In this document: positions 16,307 through 27,310 of the stretch, piece by piece
Layout of the letters: every line of letters starts with the position of its first letter
Numbering within the stretch: position 1 is the stretch's first letter
NCBI RefSeq assembly: GCF_018614955.1
Contig: NZ_JAGGNV010000063.1
Location: 1-56,959 of the forward strand
Source: Variovorax paradoxus
GTDB taxonomy: Bacteria > Pseudomonadota > Gammaproteobacteria > Burkholderiales > Burkholderiaceae_C
Direction: 5' to 3'
Length of the DNA: 56,959 nucleotides
The notes under the pieces: model-generated
Seen by the model: only the letters and a program-made list of their open reading frames with translations
Databases searched by the model: none
Told to the model about the DNA's origin: nothing
Made by a program: the position numbers and the translations under genes

Positions 16307-16612
16307 TCACGCATCGACCAGCACGTCGTCGCCCTCGACCCGCACCGGATACACGCGAATCGGCTGCGTCGCCGGCGCGCACAGGGCAACGCCCGTGCGC
16401 AGGTCGAAGCGCGCCTGGTGCAGCGGGCACTCGATGCAGCCGTCTTCTACGTAGCCGTCCGAGAGCAGGGCGTACTGATGGGTGCAGACGTTGTCGGTGA
16501 CGTGGAATTCGCCGGCGCTGCGGTAGAGCGCGAGCTGCGCGCCTCCGAGCGCGATGGACATGACTTCGTCGTCTTGCAACTGAGTCGCGGCGGCAATCCT
16601 GGTCCAGGTCAT
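16307..16612 (-). CDS. Rieske-type [2Fe-2S] ferredoxin (PicB component)
   Basis: A 101-residue soluble Rieske ferredoxin with ligands C43/H45 (DNVCTHQYALL) and C62/H65 (IECPLHQARFD). It shuttles electrons from the flavin reductase to the oxygenase. It is the first gene of the leftward operon, with AAGGA 7 nt before the ATG. The full four-component set (ferredoxin, reductase, alpha, beta) equals the reported composition of 6-hydroxypicolinate 3-monooxygenase. Confidence 0.9.
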   Translation of the reverse strand: MTWTRIAAATQLQDDEVMSIALGGAQLALYRSAGEFHVTDNVCTHQYALLSDGYVEDGCIECPLHQARFDLRTGVALCAPATQPIRVYPVRVEGDDVLVDA

Positions 16613-16629
16613 GAGTCGTCCTTTGAAAC

Positions 16630-16657
16630 GTACACTGAGATGTTATCGTCAGTGTAC
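16630..16657. promoter_or_regulatory. perfect operator palindrome upstream of the Rieske operon
   Basis: GTACACTGA (16630-16638) and TCAGTGTAC (16649-16657) are perfect 9-bp inverted repeats separated by 10 bp. The element ends 18 bp before the ferredoxin start codon on the minus strand, a position suited to repression. The TCAGTGT half-site recurs at the picR promoter, so PicR is the likely ligand. Confidence 0.7.
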
Positions 16658-16831
16658 TGAACATAATTGGCACTTGTCTACGGAAATACCCTGCGTCGTT
16701 TCTGCATGCAGAAGGGAATCTCATAAAGCACCATCGCGGTGATCGTCATTGGAGAAGCGCCTTCGGATCGCCCTTGAATAGGGCGCCGGCCATCTTTTTG
16801 CACCATCCGGGATAGTCCTAGCTAAAGAGCG

Positions 16832-16860
16832 TTGACACTGATTAATCTGGTCAGCATACT
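16832..16860 (+). promoter_or_regulatory. sigma-70-type promoter of the TRAP/Mo-hydroxylase operon with overlapping operator
   Basis: TTGACA (16832-16837) and CATACT (16855-16860) are separated by exactly 17 bp, a strong promoter match. Overlapping it is ACACTGA (16835-16841), 9 bp, then TCAGCAT (16851-16857), a degenerate copy of the palindrome at 16630. A repressor bound there would cover the -35 to -10 spacer. The first gene starts 40 bp downstream. Confidence 0.6.
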
Positions 16861-16899
16861 GACAATATTGCTTCCATAAACCAGCACAGGAGTGACTTC

Positions 16900-17994
16900 A
16901 TGCAGCGACGCCGCTTTCTAGAAAAGACCGGGACCCTGGCGGGCCTGGCGACCCTTGCCGCACCCGCCCTGGCGCAGAGCGCGCCCAGCGTGAAGTGGCG
17001 CATGTCGACCAGCTGGCCGAAGAGCCTCGACACCATGTACGGCTCGGCCGACCAGATGTGCAAGCGCATCGGCGAGCTGACCGACGGCAAGTTCGAGATC
17101 CACGCCTTTGCGGGCGGCGAGCTGGTGCCGCCTGCGCAGAACATGGAAGCGATCAGCAACGGCACGGTCGAGTGCAACCACGTGCTGGCCTCCGCCTTCA
17201 TCGGCAAGAACACGGCCTTCGCGTTCGACACCGGCCTGCCCTTCGGCCTCAACTCCCGCCAGCACAACGCGTGGATGCAGTACGGCGGCGGCATGCAGGC
17301 GATGCGCGAGCTCTACAAGAAATACAACGTCGTCAACTTCGTCTGCGGCAACGTCGGCGTGCAGATGGGCGGCTGGTACCGCAAGCAGATCAAGACGGTG
17401 GCTGACCTCGAGGGCCTGAAGATCCGCATCGGCGGCATCGGCGGCATGGTGATGTCCAAGCTCGGTGCGGTGCCGCAGCAGATCGCGGCGGCCGACATCT
17501 ACCCGGCGCTGGAGAAGGGCACGATCGACGCGGCCGAGTGGATCGGCCCCTACGACGACGCCAAGCTCGGCCTGCACAAGGTGGCGCAGTACTACTACGC
17601 GCCCGGGTGGTGGGAAGGCAGCGCGTCGATCACCGCAATGGTCAACGACAAGGCCTGGGCCGCGCTGCCGCCCATGTACAAGGCGGCCTTCGAGTGCGCG
17701 GCGAACGAGCAGACCACCAAGATGCTGGCCGACTACGACGCCCGCAACCCCGAGGCGCTGAAGAAGCTGATCGGGCAGGGCGCGAAGCTGGCTTACTTCC
17801 CCAAGCCGGTGATGGAGGCCGCGTTCAAGGCTTCTTCCGAGCTGCTGACCGAGCTGGCCGACAAGAACCCCGATTTCAAGGCGGTGCTGCCGCAATGGCT
17901 GAAGTCGCGCCGCGACCAGGCCAGCTGGTTCCGCGTGGCGGAGTCGGAACTCGACAACTACACCTTCGCCGCGGTGGTCAAGTCGCCCCAGTGA
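16900..17994 (+). CDS. TRAP transporter solute-binding protein (DctP family)
   Basis: A 364-residue periplasmic receptor. The N-terminus MQRRRFLEKTG followed by a hydrophobic stretch ending at ALAQS is a twin-arginine-like export signal. The body resembles the TakP subgroup that binds oxo-acids or monocarboxylates (WPKSLDTMYGSADQM, LEGLKIRIGGIGGMV, EWIGPYDDAKLGLHK). It is first in an operon with its DctQ and DctM partners and the molybdenum hydroxylase, so picolinate or a similar aromatic carboxylate is the likely cargo. The promoter and operator lie directly upstream. Confidence 0.87.
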   Translation: MQRRRFLEKTGTLAGLATLAAPALAQSAPSVKWRMSTSWPKSLDTMYGSADQMCKRIGELTDGKFEIHAFAGGELVPPAQNMEAISNGTVECNHVLASAFIGKNTAFAFDTGLPFGLNSRQHNAWMQYGGGMQAMRELYKKYNVVNFVCGNVGVQMGGWYRKQIKTVADLEGLKIRIGGIGGMVMSKLGAVPQQIAAADIYPALEKGTIDAAEWIGPYDDAKLGLHKVAQYYYAPGWWEGSASITAMVNDKAWAALPPMYKAAFECAANEQTTKMLADYDARNPEALKKLIGQGAKLAYFPKPVMEAAFKASSELLTELADKNPDFKAVLPQWLKSRRDQASWFRVAESELDNYTFAAVVKSPQ

Positions 17995-17995
17995 A

Positions 17996-18552
17996 ATGAA
18001 AGACGCGCTGCCGAACGCCGGCAAACCGTATGTGTGGGTGCGGCTCGTCGACCGCCTCACCGACCTCTTCGGCGCCGTCGCCAAATGGGCGCTGTTGGCG
18101 GCCTGCGTGATCAGCGGTGGCAATGCCATCGTCCGCTATCTGGTCGGCTACAGCTCCAACGCATGGCTGGAGATCCAGTGGTACCTGTTCGCCGCCGGCG
18201 TCATGTTCGGCGCCGCGCAGGTGCTGCGCCTCAACGAGCACGTGCGCGTCGACCTCTTCTACGGCCGCTGGCCGGCGCGCCGCCAGGTCTGGCTCGATCT
18301 CTTCGGGCTGGTGTTCTTCCTGCTGCCGATCATGGGCCTGCTGGTCTTTCTCTCATGGCCATTGCTGGTCGAGATGCTCAGCTCCGGTGAAGGCTCTTCC
18401 AACGCCGGCGGGCTGATCCGCTGGCCCGCGATGCTGACCCTGCCGCTGGGCTTCCTCCTGCTCGTGCTGCAGGGCCTGGCCGAAATAGCCAAGCGCGTGC
18501 TGTGGCTGCAGGACCGCTACGACATGGACACGCACTACGAGAGACCCTTGCA

Positions 18553-18556
<4 letters not shown>
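17996..18556 (+). CDS. TRAP transporter small permease (DctQ)
   Basis: A 186-residue inner-membrane protein with about four hydrophobic segments, including ALLAACVISGGNAIVRY, VFFLLPIMGLLVFLSW and LPLGFLLLVLQGLAEIA. The segment NAWLEIQWYLFAAGVMFGAA is the DctQ signature. The start codon follows the receptor stop after one base, and the end overlaps the large permease start (ATGA), so the three are co-translated. Confidence 0.88.
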
Positions 18557-20033
<1,477 letters not shown>

Positions 20034-20037
<4 letters not shown>

Positions 20038-22406
20038 GCAACGATCACGAGGCCCGCACTGGCCAGGGCGTCGGCGCCCGCGTCGAACGCAAGGAAGATG
20101 CGCGCCACCTGCACGGTCGCGGCCGCTTCGTCGCCGACATGAGCATGCCGGAGCTCAGCGAGGTCGCCTTCCTGCGCAGCCCGCTCGCCCATGCGCGCAT
20201 CGTCTCGGCACGGGTGCCGCAGGAGGGCGCCGAGCGCGTCGTGCTGCGCGAGTCGATGCGCGATGCGCTCGACATCGTGGCCGATTCGACGCTCCCCACC
20301 TACCAGTCCTCGGCCCAGCCGCCGCTGGCCTCGGGCAAGGTGCGCTTTGTCGGCGAGCCGGTCGGGATGGTGTTCGCGCCGACGCGCGCCGAGGCCGAGG
20401 ACCTGGCCGAGCAGGTGGAGGTCGAGTTCGAGGACTTGCCGGTCTATGCCGACGCAGCCTCTTCGCGTGCAGCGACCGGCGAACTGATCCACCCCGGCTG
20501 GCGCGACAACACCTTCGTCACGCTGAATGCCGACACGGACTTCGAGCTGCATGCGAAGCAGGCCTCGCTGGTCGTTCGGCGCTCGATCGATCTCGCACGC
20601 CACTGCATGGTGCCGATGGAAGGCAAGGCGGTGCTGGCCTACTGGGACCACCAGGCCGACCAGCTGGTCGTGGTCAGCGCCACGCAGGTGCCGCACATGA
20701 TCCGCACCGTCATCGCGCAGTGCCTTGGCCTGGAGCAGGGGCGCGTGCGGGTCATCTCGCCCGACGTCGGCGGCGCCTTCGGCTACAAGTGCGTGCTGCA
20801 GCAGGAAGAGCTGTGCGTCGCCTGGCTGGCCAAGACGCACCGCAAGCCCTTCCGCTACATCGAGGACCGGCGCGAGCACCTGATCGCGGGCGCCAACACG
20901 CGCGAGCACCACTACGAGATGACGGCGTATGCCGATGCGCGCGGCCGCCTGCTGGCGCTGGACGCGCGCATCACCATCGACGGCGGCGCCTATTCGGTGT
21001 GGCCGTTCACCATCGGGCTCGAGCCGGGCCAGGCGGTCGGCAATCTGCCCGGCCCCTACGCCTTTCGCGGCTACCGCTGCGTGACCGAATGCATCGCCAC
21101 CAACAAGCCCGGCTTCGTGCCCTACCGCGGCGTGGCGCGCACCGGTGTCTGCTTCGCGATGGAGCTCACGATGGACGCCATCGCCCGCGCCGTCGGCCGC
21201 GAGCCCTGGGAGGTGCGGCTCGAGAACTTGGTGCCCGCTACCGCCATGCCGCATGTCAACGTCGCCAACAAGCATTTCGACAGCGGCGACTACCCGGCCA
21301 GTCTGCAGAAGGCGCGCGACATGATCGGCCTCGATGCGGTGCGCGAGCGCCAGCGCAAGGCCGAAGCCGACGGCCGGCTGATCGGCGTCGGCTTCGCCAC
21401 CTATACCGAGCAGTCGGCGCACGGCACCTCGGTGTTCGCGACCTGGGGCACGCCGGTGATTCCCGGTTTCGACTCGGCCATGGTTCGAATCACGCCGGAC
21501 GGCGGCCTCGAGATCCGCGTCGGCGTGCATTCGCACGGCCAGGGCATGGAGACCACCTTCGCGCAGATCGCGCACGAGGTCCTCGGCATCGACATCGCGA
21601 GCATCAAGCTGGTGCACGGCGACACCGGCCTGACCCCGTTCTCCACCGGCACCTACGCCTCGCGCTCGCTGGTGATGTCGGGCGGCGCGGTGTCGAAGGC
21701 CTGCAAGGCGCTCGCGCCGCGCGTCAGGCATATCGGCGCGCACCTGCTCGGCGCGAAACCGGAAGAGGTGGCGATCGAGACAGGCCGCGTCGTCGGCTCC
21801 GCGGGCAGCGTGTCGATCGCCGAAGTGGCGCAGGCCTGGTACCTGCGCCCCGACCGGCTGCCGGCCGATGTCGATCCTCAAGGCCTCGAGGTGACGACCG
21901 GCTTCAAGCCCAAGGTCGATACCGGCGCCTTCAGCTACGCGAGCCATGCGGTCACGGTCGCGGTCGATCCGGACACCGGCCACGTCGAGATCCTCGACTA
22001 CGTCATCGTCGAGGACTGCGGCACCATGATCAATCCGATGGTGGTCGAGGGCCAGACCTATGGCGGCGTCGCGCAAGGCATCGGCACCGCGCTCTACGAA
22101 GAGACGCCCTACGACCGCAACGGCCAGCCGCTGGCCTCTACCCTGGCCGACTACATGCTGCCCGGCGCGACCGAGGTGCCGAACCTGCGCATCCACCATT
22201 TCGAGACGCCGTCGCCGCACACCGAGTTCGGCGCCAAGGGGATGGGCGAGGGCGGCGCGATCGCACCGCCGGCCGCCATCTTCAACGCCGTCAACGATGC
22301 CCTGCGCCCGCTCGGCGCCGAGGTGGCGCACACGCCGCTCACGCCGCGCCGCCTGCTGGAGGCGATCGCGGCCGCGCAAGGCGCCGAGAAACAGAAGGCC
22401 GCATGA
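20034..22406 (+). CDS. molybdenum hydroxylase large subunit, probable picolinate dehydrogenase (PicA component)
   Basis: A 790-residue xanthine-oxidase-family molybdopterin-binding subunit. ISPDVGGAFGYKC and YRGVARTGVCFAMEL are cofactor-binding blocks, and the catalytic Glu lies in EFGAKGMGEGGAIAPP. Such enzymes insert a hydroxyl from water next to the ring nitrogen; here the expected reaction is picolinate to 6-hydroxypicolinate. The start overlaps the DctM stop. Numbering of the PicA subunits relative to the published names was not attempted. Confidence 0.87.
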
Positions 22407-22416
22407 GGACAGAACG

Positions 22417-23256
22417 ATGAAAGCCGCAAGCTTCGACTACCAACGCCCGGCTACGCTGCACGCGGCCCTTCGACTCCTGGCCGACTCGGCGGGTGGCGCC
22501 AAGCTCATGGGCGGCGGGCAGTCGCTCGGCCCCATGCTCAACCTGCGGCTCACGCGGCCGAAGCAGGTGATCGACGTGTCGGCGCTGGGCGAACTGCGCC
22601 AGGTCACGCAGGCGGGCGACGCAATCCGGATCGGCGCGGCCGTCACCCATGCCGAGATCGAGGACGGCGTGCATGCGCTGCTGCGCGGCAGTGTGCTGCA
22701 GTCGGTCGCGGGCGGCATCGCCTACCGCGCGATCCGCAACCGCGGCACGGTCGGCGGCAGCCTCGCGCATGCCGATCCGGCGGCCGACTGGGTGCTGGTC
22801 GCCTGCGCGCTCGCCGCGGAGGTCGAGATCGCCTCGCAGGCCGGAACGCGTCGCGTGCCGATGGACCGTTTCATGCACGGCGCCTACACGACCGCGCTGG
22901 CCGAGGGCGAGGTGCTGGCGGCGCTCTGGGTGCCGAAGCTCGGGCCCGATGCCCACTGGGGCTACTTCAAGTTCTGCCGCAAGACCGGCGAGTTCGCCGA
23001 AGCCAGTTGCGCCGCGGTGTTCGATCCCGCGCGCAAGCTCGCGCGCGTCGTCATCGGCGCGCTGGACGGTGCGCCACAGGCGCTGCCCGCGCTCGCGGCG
23101 CAGGTCGCACGCAGCGGCGCCATGCCGGCGCGCGCCGCCATCGAGGCGGCGGTATCGGCCTCGGCGCCGGGCAAGGACGCGATCGACCGCAAGCTGCTGG
23201 TCGCGGCGGTCGAGCGCTGCCTGGCACAGGTCTTGATGCTGGAGTCCGTGCAATGA
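22417..23256 (+). CDS. molybdenum hydroxylase FAD-binding subunit (PicA component)
   Basis: A 279-residue CoxM-type medium subunit. The FAD motifs LMGGGQSLGPMLNLRL and IRNRGTVGGSLAHADPAADW are both present, followed by the C-terminal CO-dehydrogenase flavoprotein domain. It passes electrons from the iron-sulfur clusters to the terminal acceptor. It starts 10 bp after the large-subunit stop and its stop overlaps the next start (ATGA). Confidence 0.9.
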   Translation: MKAASFDYQRPATLHAALRLLADSAGGAKLMGGGQSLGPMLNLRLTRPKQVIDVSALGELRQVTQAGDAIRIGAAVTHAEIEDGVHALLRGSVLQSVAGGIAYRAIRNRGTVGGSLAHADPAADWVLVACALAAEVEIASQAGTRRVPMDRFMHGAYTTALAEGEVLAALWVPKLGPDAHWGYFKFCRKTGEFAEASCAAVFDPARKLARVVIGALDGAPQALPALAAQVARSGAMPARAAIEAAVSASAPGKDAIDRKLLVAAVERCLAQVLMLESVQ

Positions 23257-24452
23257 GCGCCATCGCCGTCGAACTCAACGGCCGCAAGGTCCAGCGCGAG
23301 GTGCCCGCGCGCATGCACCTGGGCGACTTCGTTCGCGAAGAGGGGCGGCTGACAGGCACGCATCTGGGCTGCGAGCACGGCGTCTGCGGCGCTTGCACCG
23401 TGCTGGTCGACGACCAGCCGGTGCGCTCGTGCATCGCCTTCGCGGCGGCCTGCGACGGCCGCCGCGTGACCACGGTCGAAGGCTACGACGCCGACCCGGT
23501 GATGACGCTGCTGCGTCCCGCCTTCTCGCGCCACCATGCCCTGCAGTGCGGCTTCTGCACGCCGGGCATGCTGGCCACCGCGCGCGACATCGTGCTGCGC
23601 TTCCCCGCGGCCGACGAAGCGAAGATCCGGCTCGAGCTCTCGGGCAACCTGTGCCGCTGCACCGGCTACATGGGCATCGTCGCGGCGATCCGCGACGTGC
23701 TCGCGCAATGCGGCGCCGATGCGCATCCGGAGATTGCGGCACTGCGTCGCGCGCTGCACGTCGAAGGCGGCGTCGCCGCGGCGCCCATGCGCCGCGTACC
23801 CTTCGCGATCTTCGAAGCCGTCGACACCGGCACGGCGGCAGCGCCGATCGAACGCCGCGACGGGGCGCCGGCGCAGAAGGAATCCGCCGGCGCGAACGGC
23901 ACGCGCATCCAGGGCCACTTCAGCGTTCCCTTTCCGGCGGCGGAGGTCTGGCGCTTCATGGCCGACCTGCCGGCCGTCGCTGCGTGCCTGCCCGGCGCCG
24001 AGCTGACCGAGCATGCCGGCGATCGGGTCAAGGGCCGGGTCGCGATCAAGTTCGGGCCGATGTCGGCCAGCTTCAACGGCGCGGCCCGGCTCGAGCGCGA
24101 CGAGGCTTCGCGCTCCGCGGTGCTCAAGGGAGCGGGGCAGGACACGCTGAGTCAGTCCCGCGCCAACGGCGACGTGGCCTACAAGCTCGCGGAGCTGTCG
24201 CCGTCGTCGACGCGCGTCGACGTCGACCTGCTGTACTCCTTGCAAGGCCCGCTGGCGCAGTTCTCGCGCTCGGGTCTGGTCAAGGACTTCGTCGGACGCC
24301 TGATCCAGGAGTTCGGCAAGAACGTAGCGCTGCGCATGGATCCCTCGCGCTCGCCTGACGCGCCGTTGCCTGCAGCACGGCTCAACGCCTTCAGCCTCGG
24401 CTGGAGCGTCCTGTGGTCGCGCATCCGGCGCCTGTTCGGCGCCGGCGACTGA
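23253..24452 (+). CDS. fusion of molybdenum hydroxylase [2Fe-2S] subunit and CoxG-like SRPBCC domain (PicA component)
   Basis: A 399-residue two-part protein. Residues 1-155 are a CoxS-type subunit with the plant-type cluster (GCEHGVCGACTVLVD) and the second cluster (QCGFCTPGM and GNLCRCTGY). After a linker, residues from about 220 to 370 are a CoxG/SRPBCC domain (IQGHFSVPFPAAEVWRFMAD, ACLPGAELTEH, DRVKGRVAIKFGPM). In CO dehydrogenase systems CoxG is a separate protein tied to enzyme maturation or membrane attachment. Here it is fused, unlike the separate CoxG at 49811-50572. No frameshift is needed to join the parts. Confidence 0.88.
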   Translation: MSAIAVELNGRKVQREVPARMHLGDFVREEGRLTGTHLGCEHGVCGACTVLVDDQPVRSCIAFAAACDGRRVTTVEGYDADPVMTLLRPAFSRHHALQCGFCTPGMLATARDIVLRFPAADEAKIRLELSGNLCRCTGYMGIVAAIRDVLAQCGADAHPEIAALRRALHVEGGVAAAPMRRVPFAIFEAVDTGTAAAPIERRDGAPAQKESAGANGTRIQGHFSVPFPAAEVWRFMADLPAVAACLPGAELTEHAGDRVKGRVAIKFGPMSASFNGAARLERDEASRSAVLKGAGQDTLSQSRANGDVAYKLAELSPSSTRVDVDLLYSLQGPLAQFSRSGLVKDFVGRLIQEFGKNVALRMDPSRSPDAPLPAARLNAFSLGWSVLWSRIRRLFGAGD

Positions 24453-24483
24453 CGAAGAGGCCGCCACCACACCTTCATCCACC

Positions 24484-24521
24484 ACGACGCGTGCTTCGGC
24501 ACGCGCCGCGGGCGTCGTTTT
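24484..24521 (+). terminator. probable intrinsic terminator after the Mo-hydroxylase genes
   Basis: ACGACGC (24484-24490) pairs with GCGTCGT (24512-24518), followed by further Ts to 24521. Within it a 7-bp stem CGCGTGC/GCACGCG closes a TTCG tetraloop (24488-24505), an alternative very stable hairpin. It would separate the TRAP/PicA transcript from the ABC transporter genes, at least partly. Confidence 0.5.
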
Positions 24522-24549
24522 GCCATTTCATTTCTGGAGGTCCACTGTC

Positions 24550-25578
24550 ATGAACGCATTGATTCCGAGAATTCTTGGCCGGGTGCTCGCCGGCTGCATC
24601 GGCCTAGCCGTGGCCGCGAGCGCCGCGGCACAGGCGCCCGAGAAGCTGAAGGTCCGGCTCGACTGGACACCCTGGGGCGTCCATGCCGCGATGCATCTCG
24701 CGCAGCAGAAGGGCTGGTTCGGCGCGGCCGGGCTCGACGTCCAGCTCGAGGACGGCAACGGCTCGGTGACCACCGTGCAGATCGTCGGCGCCGGCGACCA
24801 GTTCGACCTCGGTCATGCCGCGCTGGCCTCGATGATGATCGCGCGCGACAAGGGCCTGCCCGTGAAGGGCGTGGCGGTGTTCGCGCGGCTGAGCGACGTC
24901 GGCCTGCTGGTGCCGCAGGGCGCGGGCATCAAGGGGCCGAAGGACCTCAAGGGGAAGAAGGTCGCCTACACCGCGGGCTCGCTGGAGGCGCCGTTCATCG
25001 ACGCTTTCCTGGCAGCCGGCGGACTGAAGAAGGGCGACGTCGAGCTGATCAACGTCGACGCCGCCGGCAAGGCGGCCACTTATGCGGCTGGGCGCGCCGA
25101 TGCCGCGTTCTCGACCATCCCCTTCTTCCTGCCGGTGGTGTCGCAGACCCGGCCGTCCGAAGCGATCCGCTTCGCCGATTACAACCTCAACATGCCCAGC
25201 TTCGGGCTGTTCGCCTCCGAAGCCAAGATCGCATCGAAGCGCGAGGCGATCGCGAAGTTCGCCAGCGTCACCGCCGCCGCCTGGCAGTATGTCTACAGCG
25301 GGCACGAGGAAGAGGCTGTCGACGCCATCGTCGCTCAGCGCCCGCAGGCCAAGCTCGACAAGAAGGTGCTGCGCGGGCAGATCGATGCGCTGCGCGGCTT
25401 CTTCCAGCTGCCGGCGCCCGCCGGCCAGCCGCTGGGCGCGCCGGTGGCGGCCGACTGGGCCGCTGCGGTGAAGACGCTCGGCGACGCCGGCCTTCTCAAG
25501 TCGATCAAGGACGGCAACGACTTCTTCGTCCCGGGCCTGGTCCGGCCCGTCACGCTCTCCGCGGCGGCATCCAAATGA
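24550..25578 (+). CDS. ABC transporter substrate-binding protein (NMT1/SsuA-like)
   Basis: A 342-residue periplasmic receptor with a Sec signal ending near AASAAAQA. The mature N-terminus KLKVRLDWTPWGVHAAMHLA is the hallmark of NMT1/THI5-like proteins, which bind pyrimidine precursors, sulfonates or small aromatics. The ATG at 24550 has TGGAGG upstream; an upstream in-frame ATG at 24520 lacks a ribosome site. It is first in a three-gene importer operon with overlapping junctions. The ligand is unknown; position suggests an aromatic or pyridine carboxylate. Confidence 0.86.
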   Translation: MNALIPRILGRVLAGCIGLAVAASAAAQAPEKLKVRLDWTPWGVHAAMHLAQQKGWFGAAGLDVQLEDGNGSVTTVQIVGAGDQFDLGHAALASMMIARDKGLPVKGVAVFARLSDVGLLVPQGAGIKGPKDLKGKKVAYTAGSLEAPFIDAFLAAGGLKKGDVELINVDAAGKAATYAAGRADAAFSTIPFFLPVVSQTRPSEAIRFADYNLNMPSFGLFASEAKIASKREAIAKFASVTAAAWQYVYSGHEEEAVDAIVAQRPQAKLDKKVLRGQIDALRGFFQLPAPAGQPLGAPVAADWAAAVKTLGDAGLLKSIKDGNDFFVPGLVRPVTLSAAASK

Positions 25579-26381
25579 GCGCCGCCACCATCCACGCCGC
25601 GGGCGTGCGCAAGGTCTACGAAGGTGCGCGCGCGCTGACGGCGCTCGACGGCATCTCGCTCGACGTGCGGCCCGGCGAGTTCGTCAGCATTCTCGGGCCT
25701 AGCGGCTGCGGCAAGAGCACCTTCCTGCGCTGCGTCGCCGGGCTCGAAGCCATCAGCGGCGGCGAATTGCGGGTCGACGACCGGCCCGTCGCCGGCCCGC
25801 CCGACCACGTGGGCATGGTCTTCCAGCGCGATGCGCTGCTCGAGTGGCGAACCATCGAGCGCAACATCCTGCTGCCGATCGAGTTCGCCGGAAAGCCGAC
25901 CGAGGCCTATCGCGCGCCGATGGCGCAGCTCCTGAAGCTGACCGGACTCTCCGAGTTCGGCGATCGTTATCCCCGCGAGCTCTCTGGCGGCATGCGCCAG
26001 CGCGCAGCCATCTGCAGGGCGCTGATCGACCAGCCCAGCCTGCTGCTGATGGACGAGCCCTTCGGTGCGCTCGATGCGCTGACGCGCGACCAGATGAACG
26101 TCGAGCTGCAGCGCATCTGGCTGGCAACCCGCAACACGGTGATGTTCGTCACCCACGGCATCGCCGAGGCGGTGTTCCTCGCCGACCGCGTGGTCGTATT
26201 CTCACCGCGGCCGGGGCGCATCGCCGACATCATCGAGGTCGACCTGCCGCGGCCGCGCCGGCTCGCCGTGCGCGAGAGTGCGCAGTTCGGCGCCTACACG
26301 GGCCGCATCCGCGACCTGTTCCACGAAATGGGGCTCATCAATGAGGAGCCCGAGCCGGTCGAAGAGGAGATGGCAGCATGA
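25575..26381 (+). CDS. ABC transporter ATP-binding protein (SsuB/TauB-like)
   Basis: A 268-residue ATPase with Walker A GPSGCGKST, the signature LSGGMRQRAAICRAL, Walker B LLLMDEPFGALD and the switch His in FVTHGIAEA. It powers the importer formed with its two neighbours. Its start overlaps the receptor stop and its stop overlaps the permease start (ATGA on both sides). Confidence 0.93.
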   Translation: MSAATIHAAGVRKVYEGARALTALDGISLDVRPGEFVSILGPSGCGKSTFLRCVAGLEAISGGELRVDDRPVAGPPDHVGMVFQRDALLEWRTIERNILLPIEFAGKPTEAYRAPMAQLLKLTGLSEFGDRYPRELSGGMRQRAAICRALIDQPSLLLMDEPFGALDALTRDQMNVELQRIWLATRNTVMFVTHGIAEAVFLADRVVVFSPRPGRIADIIEVDLPRPRRLAVRESAQFGAYTGRIRDLFHEMGLINEEPEPVEEEMAA

Positions 26382-27142
26382 ATCCATGGATCGCCAAGGG
26401 CCGCCAGTGGCTGGTCGGCGCAGTGACGATGCTGGTCTTCCTGCTCGTGTGGGAGGCGCTGGTGCGGCTGCTGCACGTGCGGCCGATCACCTTGCCGCCG
26501 CCGAGCGCGGTGTTGAACGAGTTGGCGGGCGAGTGGAGCTGGTACCTCGATCACACGGCCTACACGCTCTTGACCACGCTCGGCGGCTTCGCACTGTCAG
26601 TGGTGGTCGGAGTGGCGCTGGCGATGATGCTGGTCGGCTCGCGCTGGTTCGAGCATTCGATCTATCCGCTGATCGTGGCCTTGAACAGCGTGCCCAAAGT
26701 CGCCGTGGCGCCACTCTTCGTCATCTGGCTCGGCACCGGGTCGGAGCCGAAGATTGCCATCGCCTTCCTGATCGCGGTGTTCGCCGTCATCGTCGATGCG
26801 GTGCACGGCCTGCGCTCGGTGCCGCAGGACGTGCTCGACCTCGGCCGCGTGCTGAAGGGCTCGACGCTCGACTTCTTCCTGAAGGTGCGGCTGCCCTGCG
26901 CGCTGCCGTCGATCCTGACCGGCATGAAGGTCGCGATCTCGCTCGCACTGGTCGGCGCCATCGTCGGCGAATTCGTCGCTTCGCAGCGCGGGCTGGGCTA
27001 CGTCATCCTGAGCGCGCAGGGCACCTTCGACACCACGCGCGTGTTCGCGGCCGTCTTCATGCTCGCGCTGCTGGGCATCGTGCTCTATGGCGCGCTGGCC
27101 TGGGCCGAACGGCGAGCGACGCCGTGGCGGCGCCCCGGTTGA
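26378..27142 (+). CDS. ABC transporter permease (SsuC-like)
   Basis: A 254-residue inner-membrane permease of the sulfonate/nitrate/taurine type with about six hydrophobic segments. The cytoplasmic EAA-like loop that contacts the ATPase is visible around LKGSTLDFFLKVRLPCALPS, and VGAIVGEFVASQRGLGYVI is family-typical. Last gene of the operon; hairpins follow at 27238-27330. Confidence 0.9.
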   Translation: MNPWIAKGRQWLVGAVTMLVFLLVWEALVRLLHVRPITLPPPSAVLNELAGEWSWYLDHTAYTLLTTLGGFALSVVVGVALAMMLVGSRWFEHSIYPLIVALNSVPKVAVAPLFVIWLGTGSEPKIAIAFLIAVFAVIVDAVHGLRSVPQDVLDLGRVLKGSTLDFFLKVRLPCALPSILTGMKVAISLALVGAIVGEFVASQRGLGYVILSAQGTFDTTRVFAAVFMLALLGIVLYGALAWAERRATPWRRPG

Positions 27143-27237
27143 GCTCGGATCCTCCACGCTAGAAACACAGGCCCGAGCCGGTCGGAACTGCAATGAGACT
27201 GCGGCACACGCCTTCTGGACATTGGCTCGGAACGCCG

Positions 27238-27270
27238 TACCGCAGAGCAACCGTTGATTGCTCTGCGGTA
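27238..27270. repeat. 13-bp-arm perfect hairpin
   Basis: TACCGCAGAGCAA (27238-27250) and TTGCTCTGCGGTA (27258-27270) are perfect inverted repeats with a 7-nt loop. No T-run follows on either strand. It is 96 bp beyond the permease stop. Confidence 0.7.
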
Positions 27271-27310
27271 AAAGCCGCGCGAGAGGCGATTCAACCTGGG
27301 GTCGCGATGC

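Noticed and set aside
27238..27270. Intrinsic terminator call for the 13-bp hairpin
   Set aside because: No T-run follows the stem on either strand; kept as a repeat instead.
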